The position numbers and the translations under genes are program-made. Positions 56,527 through 64,000 of a stretch of DNA of 64,000 nucleotides are shown in pieces. Every line of letters starts with the position of its first letter. Within the stretch, counting starts at the first letter, position 1. Below the pieces are notes generated by a model. It was given only the letters and a program-made list of their open reading frames with translations. It did not search any database and was not told where the DNA came from. The stretch is from an uncultured Bacteriovoracaceae bacterium (GTDB lineage: Bacteria > Bdellovibrionota > Bacteriovoracia > Bacteriovoracales > Bacteriovoracaceae): the NCBI GenBank assembly GCA_938017795.1, contig CALIJZ010000002.1, positions 81,946 to 145,945 on the forward strand, read 5' to 3'.

Positions 56527-57986
56527 AAACTGATCAAACAAGAGCGATGATAGCAGTACTACTATCTGGATTAATTTTATTCGGATGGCAGTTTTTTTTC
56601 GCACCTAAAAAAGAGATAGTTCAGCCTCAAAACACAAGTTCAAACCAAATTCCAGTAGAAGATAATAATCAAGATAAAACAGCACAAAGTGCTATTAACA
56701 CTACAGTCCCTACTGCCCCTATAGAACCGACAGGGGAAGTATTTGAAATCAGATATGGTGAATTCAAATATAAAATAAGCAGCAATATTGAAATAGTTGG
56801 AGCAATTTATAAAGACAAAAATGCTAACGAGTTATTTAATCAACCCAAAGTATTACAAGAAGTGTTATTCGTAAGCAATAACCAAGCAAAAAAAGTAAAT
56901 TTCAACGTTGCAAAGAATTCTGAGAGTTCTTATTCATTAACAAGCCAGAATTTGGATATAAATTTAAACATAGAAAACAGTGGAGTTTTAAAATTTGATA
57001 TAACAAAAAATAATGGCTTCAGTGCAATTAAGCATATTGTTCACTCAAACGTTTTAGAAAAAAATGGTGTTCAAATAAGTCAGTTCACTTATCTAGATAA
57101 CAAACATAATCTTGAAACAATTACAGTTGGATCAGAAGAAAAAGCAACAAGTGGAGCTCAGTGGTTTGGATCAGATTTTTATTACCACACACTAACAACT
57201 ATTCTAAGCAGAGAAAATAATCAATCAACAATCAGTACAACAATAGATAATAAATTAAATATAACGACACCAATTAATAATGGTTTTTCACTGATTTTTG
57301 TTAAGAAAACTTATGATCAATTAATAAAAATTGGAAATAATCTACATTTAGCTGTAGATTTTGGATTTTTCTCTATTATTGCAGTGCCGGTTTTAAGAGG
57401 TTTGCAGTTTTTTTATAGCATTATACCCAATTGGGGCTATGCAATAATATTATTAACTCTACTAATCAGATTTTTAACTTTTCCATTGCAATATATTTCA
57501 ACTAAAAACATGAAAAAGATGCAAACTATCCAACCAGAGCTTACCAAAATTAAAGAAAAATATAAAAATGATCCCGCAAAGGTTCAAAAAGAAACAATGG
57601 CTTTGTTTAAAAGAGCTGGAACCAATCCGATGAGCGGCTGTTTACCTATGATCCTTCAAATGCCAATCTTTTTTGCATTCTATAAAGTCCTTTATAATTC
57701 AGTAGAACTAGTAGAGTCACCATTTATAGGCTGGATTACTGACTTAAGTGCCAAAGATCCATATTATCTATTACCAATCTTAATGGGCCTAGCGATGTTT
57801 GCTCAACAAAAATTAACGCCTACAACAGCAGCAGATCCAACACAACAAAAAGTGATGATGTTTTTACCGTTGATATTTGCATTTATAATGAAAGATCTTC
57901 CAAGTGGATTAAATCTTTATATATTTATTTCTACCTTATTTGGAATTGGAATTCAGTTTTTAGTCCTAAAGAGAATTAAAGTATAA
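56523..57986 (+). CDS. yidC: YidC membrane-protein insertase
   Basis: 487 residues. N-terminal membrane anchor (about 7-24), large periplasmic domain with FDITKNNGFSAIKH, then five-helix insertase core: GNWGWAII-like IPNWGYAIILLTLLIRFLTF, MKKMQTIQPELTKIKEKYKN, and SGCLPMILQMPIFFAFY. Overlaps rnpA by four bases (ATGA). A GCCCCTATAGAACC copy related to the mnmE palindrome lies in its periplasmic linker, coding for APIEP. Confidence 0.97.
   Translation: MKTDQTRAMIAVLLSGLILFGWQFFFAPKKEIVQPQNTSSNQIPVEDNNQDKTAQSAINTTVPTAPIEPTGEVFEIRYGEFKYKISSNIEIVGAIYKDKNANELFNQPKVLQEVLFVSNNQAKKVNFNVAKNSESSYSLTSQNLDINLNIENSGVLKFDITKNNGFSAIKHIVHSNVLEKNGVQISQFTYLDNKHNLETITVGSEEKATSGAQWFGSDFYYHTLTTILSRENNQSTISTTIDNKLNITTPINNGFSLIFVKKTYDQLIKIGNNLHLAVDFGFFSIIAVPVLRGLQFFYSIIPNWGYAIILLTLLIRFLTFPLQYISTKNMKKMQTIQPELTKIKEKYKNDPAKVQKETMALFKRAGTNPMSGCLPMILQMPIFFAFYKVLYNSVELVESPFIGWITDLSAKDPYYLLPILMGLAMFAQQKLTPTTAADPTQQKVMMFLPLIFAFIMKDLPSGLNLYIFISTLFGIGIQFLVLKRIKV
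56715..56728. repeat. Palindrome-related motif in yidC
   Basis: GCCCCTATAGAACC, reverse complement GGTTCTATAGGGGC; twelve of fourteen bases fit the mnmE element, and it is read in the frame giving APIEP, close to GPIEP. Confidence 0.5.
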
Positions 57987-58360
57987 ATTTGTAAAAATTA
58001 CGATTATCAACATTATCCACATGAATTAATAAAAATTTCTATTTATAAATATTAAACTTATTAACATTCATGAAAAAATGTTAAAAAATACGATGAATTT
58101 TTATCCAATTTTCGTAAAAAAGTACCATTTGCTAGATATTCAAATTTGAGTGTTGAAAAACAATAATAAGATGGGATTTTAACTTTCAAGGTTTTTCATA
58201 TCCGAAATTAAGACATTTATAAAATCAAACTTATAAATAAGTAAAAAGTATTTATACTAATCAAGTGCTTGAAATTGTTAGATTAATAAAATTCCACACA
58301 GTTTCCAAGGTATAATTATTAATTTATATATATATAGATTTAAATAAATAGGTAATGTGT
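57987..58360. other. Candidate replication origin (oriC) between yidC and dnaN
   Basis: About 370 bases without a gene. TTATCAACA (58004-58012) and a perfect TTATCCACA (58013-58021) lie side by side, with a weaker TTATTAACA at 58058-58066. An AT-only stretch around 58313-58336 (alternating TATA) could be the unwinding element. The strand switch of genes here and in the dnaA-rpmH gap makes either gap a possible origin; a bipartite one with the dnaA-side box is also possible. Confidence 0.6.
58004..58021 (+). promoter_or_regulatory. Tandem DnaA boxes in the yidC-dnaN gap
   Basis: TTATCAACA directly followed by TTATCCACA, same orientation. The second matches the consensus exactly. Confidence 0.7.
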
Positions 58361-59482
58361 ATGAAGTTTACTCTAAATTCAAAACAATTCTTTGATTCTG
58401 TTAATTCAGTTGCATCAGTAGTAGCAAAGAAAACTTCAAGACCGATACTATCGAACATATTGTTTGAGATAAAAGATAACAAGTTAGCAATAGTAGCAAC
58501 TGATTTAGATATATCAGCTAAGGCAATTTTAAATGTACAGTCTGAATCTGATACTAAGTTTTGTCTAAATACAAAAAATATACATGATATACTTAGAGAA
58601 TTACCAAACGATGAAATTGAAATAGAAATTAATGAAAGTGAAAACCTAATTAATTTAAAATGTAAAAACGTTGAGTATTCATTATTAGTAGTTCCAACAC
58701 AAGATTTTCCAATCTCATCATTTAATCATAATGAAGATCAAAAAATTTGTATAAGTTCTGAATTACTTAAAGAAATAATTTCTAAAACTTCATTTGCTAT
58801 GAGTAATGATGAAACAAGAATGTTTCTTAATGGAATATATTTTCAAGAATTCAACAATAAAATAAGAGCAGTAGCAATAGATGGTCATCGGTTAGCACTA
58901 ATTGATAAAAGTATAGTTACAATGAAAGGTTCTGATTCACTTTCTAAAGGAATTATTATTCCAAGAAAAGGGATAAGTGAGCTTAAAAAAATGAGTGACT
59001 CTGGAGAACTTCAAAATATAAACATTAGTTTTAATGAATCTTTTTTAATAGCAACAAATGATGAAGGAAAATATTTATCTATTAGATTAATATCTAGAGA
59101 ATATCCTAAGTACGAATCTGTTATACCTGCTAAAACAAACTTCTCAGCTAATTTTAAAAGAGTAGATCTATATGATGCTATTAAAAGAATTAAAATTTTA
59201 TCTAATGAAAATACTAAGGGTATCAAGTTTAGCTTTAGGAATAATAAAATAGAACTAAGAGCTAACAATGAAGCTTTCGGTGAAGCTTATGAAACAGTTG
59301 ATGCTGATTACACAGGTGATGAATTAGATATGAATCTTAATGCTGGATATGTACTAGATACATTATCAGCTCTTGAAGTTGGAGATATATCTTTTGAGAT
59401 TAATAATTCACTAAGTCCATTAGTAATTAAATCTCAGGCGAGTCCAGATTTTCTAGGAATTATAATGCCTCTTAGGATCTGA
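58361..59482 (+). CDS. dnaN: DNA polymerase III sliding clamp (beta)
   Basis: About 373 residues. Three repeated clamp domains; MKFTLNSKQFFDSVNSVASVVAKKTSRPILSN-type start, NTKNIHDILRELP and VAIDGHRLALID motifs. I prefer ATG 58361 because AGG is eight bases upstream; ATG 58355 would leave too little spacing. Confidence 0.97.
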   Translation: MKFTLNSKQFFDSVNSVASVVAKKTSRPILSNILFEIKDNKLAIVATDLDISAKAILNVQSESDTKFCLNTKNIHDILRELPNDEIEIEINESENLINLKCKNVEYSLLVVPTQDFPISSFNHNEDQKICISSELLKEIISKTSFAMSNDETRMFLNGIYFQEFNNKIRAVAIDGHRLALIDKSIVTMKGSDSLSKGIIIPRKGISELKKMSDSGELQNINISFNESFLIATNDEGKYLSIRLISREYPKYESVIPAKTNFSANFKRVDLYDAIKRIKILSNENTKGIKFSFRNNKIELRANNEAFGEAYETVDADYTGDELDMNLNAGYVLDTLSALEVGDISFEINNSLSPLVIKSQASPDFLGIIMPLRI

Positions 59483-59489
59483 TGATTCT

Positions 59490-60599
59490 ATGTCAGAAAC
59501 TTATCTAGAAAATATATACATCGAAAATTTTAGAAACCTAAATGAATCTAAAATAGATTTTTCAAAAAACATAAATTGTATATCAGGTAATAATGGAAAT
59601 GGTAAAACAAATCTATTAGAAGCTATCTATTATTCTATTTATAAAAAATCATTTAGAAAAAATACAAAAGAAGATTTAATTTATAAAAGTGAAAATGAAA
59701 ATTACTTTGTTTTAAAAACAGATTTTTATAAAGATGGTAAAAAATTCAATCACTCAATGAAGATTCAAGATGATGAAAAACAAGTGTATGTAAATAATCA
59801 AAAAAATAAAAGATTAGAACGTATAAAGTCAGTTCCTATTAATCCTTATGATTCACATATATTTTATGCTAATAAAAAAACGAGAAGAGACTTAATTGAT
59901 AGCTTTATCAGTGACTATGATTCAGTTTATAAAAAATGCTTAAGTAATTTTACAAAGGCGTTAAGGTCTAGAAATTCAATTATTCAAAAATACCTTGGGC
60001 CTGAATCAGAATTTTTAAGACAAATAAAAGTTTATGATAAAATTATTTCAGAAAATGCTCAGGTTTTAATAAAAAAACGTTATGAATTTATAGAAGAATT
60101 AAATCCAATACTTACTGAAACTTTTAATGAAATATTTAGAGAACCTATAGATCTTAAAATTAAATATGAATCAATATTTGAAAAAGATGTGGATAAAGAG
60201 CAAATATATAATTTCTATCAATCAGATATTTCTAGAGACCGAATGGTTAAATCAACAAGACGTGGAATTCATCTAGATGATATAAATATATTACTAAATA
60301 ATAAATATTGTCATGAGTACGGCTCTATAGGCCAACAAAAAGTTAGTTTTTTAAGTCTTTTGTTTTCATATGTAGGGTACCTTCAAACACATGAAAAAAT
60401 CACTCCAATTCTCCTAATAGACGATATTTCAGGGGAATTAGATAGCCTATGCCTGGATAATTTATTAAAATACCTCGAACGCAAACATGTACAGGTCTTT
60501 ATAACGACTGCTAATGAGCAATTTGCCAAGAGATTAAATAATATTCTTGGATCTAAACATTACGTAATCGAGAAAGGAAAGATCACGGAGTTACACTAA
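59490..60599 (+). CDS. recF: RecF gap-repair ATPase
   Basis: 369 residues. P-loop GNNGNGKTNLLEAIY, signature YGSIGQQKVSFLSLLFS and Walker B ILLIDDISGELD. SMC-like ATPase loading RecA at gaps with RecO and RecR (RecR at 9159). Its stop codon directly abuts the gyrB start. Confidence 0.95.
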   Translation: MSETYLENIYIENFRNLNESKIDFSKNINCISGNNGNGKTNLLEAIYYSIYKKSFRKNTKEDLIYKSENENYFVLKTDFYKDGKKFNHSMKIQDDEKQVYVNNQKNKRLERIKSVPINPYDSHIFYANKKTRRDLIDSFISDYDSVYKKCLSNFTKALRSRNSIIQKYLGPESEFLRQIKVYDKIISENAQVLIKKRYEFIEELNPILTETFNEIFREPIDLKIKYESIFEKDVDKEQIYNFYQSDISRDRMVKSTRRGIHLDDINILLNNKYCHEYGSIGQQKVSFLSLLFSYVGYLQTHEKITPILLIDDISGELDSLCLDNLLKYLERKHVQVFITTANEQFAKRLNNILGSKHYVIEKGKITELH

Positions 60600-63083
<2,484 letters not shown>

Positions 63084-63110
63084 AAATTCAAAAAATAATT
63101 AGGAAAAAAT

Positions 63111-64000
63111 ATGAGCGATAACGACAATACTGAAAATAATCAAAATTCTGGAAAAGATATTCAGATACTTCCAATAAGAAAAGAGATGAAGGAATGTTAT
63201 CTTGATTACGCTATGTCGGTAATCATTGGTAGAGCACTTCCAGATGTTAGAGATGGGTTAAAACCAGTTCATAGAAGAATTTTATATGCAATGCATATGT
63301 TAAATAACTATCACAATAGACCATTTTTAAAGTCAGCAAGAGTTGTTGGTGATGTTATTGGTAAATACCATCCACATGGAGATAGTGCAGTTTATAATTC
63401 TATCGTTCGTCTAGCTCAAGATTTCTCTATGAGATATCAAATTGTTGATGGACAAGGAAACTTTGGATCTATCGATGGTGATAATGCTGCGGCAATGAGA
63501 TATACAGAGATTAGAATGCAAAAGCTTGCTGAAGAGCTTTTAAAAGATATTGATAAAGATACTATTGATTGGCAGCCAAATTATGATGATTCATTAAAAG
63601 AGCCAATTGTACTTCCTACTAAAGTTCCAAACTTATTAATCAATGGATCAACAGGTATTGCTGTTGGGATGGCGACAAATATTCCGCCACATAATTTAAC
63701 TGAAATTATGAATGGTTTACTGCAATTAATTGCTAAGCCAGATATAAGTATTCCAGAACTTCTTGAAATTATTCCAGGACCAGATTTTCCAACTGGTGGG
63801 TCTATCCACGGAACAGCTGGTATTAAGCAAGCTTATCATACTGGTAAAGGTATACTTCAAATTAGAGCAAAAGCTGAAATTGAAGTTTATGGAAAACAAG
63901 AAAGAGAACGAATCATTATCAATGAGATTCCATATCAAGTTAATAAATCAAGACTAATTGAAAAGATTGCCTATCTTGTTAATCAAAAAGAATTAGCAGG
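63111..64000 (+). CDS. gyrA: DNA gyrase subunit A (3' end outside window)
   Basis: First 296 residues visible, open to the window edge. [34 protein letters not shown] (quinolone-resistance region, about 85-96) and catalytic Tyr about 131 in [11 protein letters not shown], then [12 protein letters not shown] and PPHNLTEI. Position matching E. coli Ser83 is Ser92, but Asp87 is Asn96. AGGA lies about 7 bases before the ATG. Confidence 0.96.
   Translation, partial: MSDNDNTENNQNSGKDIQILPIRKEMKECYLDYAMSVIIGRALPDVRDGLKPVHRRILYAMHMLNNYHNRPFLKSARVVGDVIGKYHPHGDSAVYNSIVRLAQDFSMRYQIVDGQGNFGSIDGDNAAAMRYTEIRMQKLAEELLKDIDKDTIDWQPNYDDSLKEPIVLPTKVPNLLINGSTGIAVGMATNIPPHNLTEIMNGLLQLIAKPDISIPELLEIIPGPDFPTGGSIHGTAGIKQAYHTGKGILQIRAKAEIEVYGKQERERIIINEIPYQVNKSRLIEKIAYLVNQKELA

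Noticed and set aside
60326..60339. GGCTCTATAGGCC in recF as another copy
   Set aside because: It encodes the conserved YGSIGQQ signature of RecF and the arms differ.

Overview
The window is about 30% G+C by eye and carries the replication-origin region of a Gram-negative bacterium. Three things point to a Bdellovibrio-like predator, most likely the Bacteriovorax/Halobacteriovorax group: the AT-rich composition, an MglA polarity GTPase sitting beside the cell-wall cluster, and an unusually high density of small lipoproteins and secreted proteins. This assignment is an inference from gene content; no 16S gene is present. 

Layout. (1) 1-9008, minus strand: a division and cell-wall (dcw) cluster read as mglA, a DksA/TraR-type zinc-finger gene, rsmH, ftsL, ftsI, murE, murF, mraY and a murD-like gene cut by the window edge. 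(2) 9159-11832, minus strand: ffs (SRP RNA), dnaX, ybaB, recR. (3) 11874-16136: a GltB-like FMN protein, ogt, an outer-membrane barrel protein, a PilZ-like membrane protein and tadA. (4) 16133-31035: an accessory stretch of lipoproteins and exported proteins with tRNA-Ser(GGA), tRNA-Arg(ACG), two decayed gene remnants, a bestrophin-like channel, a secretin-N-domain protein, endonuclease I, DacB and AsnB. (5) 31163-39705: alaS, a very large dockerin-bearing lipoprotein, MTA/SAH nucleosidase, YfbR-type nucleotidase and an M42 aminopeptidase. (6) 39757-45519: F1Fo ATP synthase genes for b', b, delta, alpha, gamma, beta and epsilon, without a and c. (7) 45839-48475: a small cytochrome c, a third barrel paralogue and a tandem 2-oxoglutarate oxygenase. 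(8) 48476-64000: the origin region, with parB-parA-rsmG-mnmG-mnmE-dnaA on minus and rpmH-rnpA-yidC-dnaN-recF-gyrB-gyrA on plus. 

How it works together. The origin region holds two perfect parS sites for ParB and perfect DnaA boxes beside both dnaA and dnaN. Compared with the common bacterial order, the yidC-rnpA-rpmH-dnaA block looks inverted in place. The dcw cluster supplies peptidoglycan precursors and septal synthesis; tadA would modify the ACG-anticodon tRNA-Arg present in the same window; MnmG and MnmE would modify U34 of tRNAs. 

Most unusual points. MnmE carries a (GPIGPxPS)n repeat encoded by 24-bp DNA units with a 14-bp palindrome at the place where the GTPase G4 motif (NKxD) should be, and related palindromes lie near the origin, including one in yidC. 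The murD-positioned ligase has Arg in place of the P-loop Lys. rnpA starts inside rpmH. One 409-residue protein has two complete 2-oxoglutarate oxygenase triads. A 1054-residue lipoprotein joins a CxxCH motif, cell-surface repeats and a dockerin. GyrA has Asn at the position matching E. coli Asp87. I did not find a CRISPR array, transposase, prophage or recognisable defence system.
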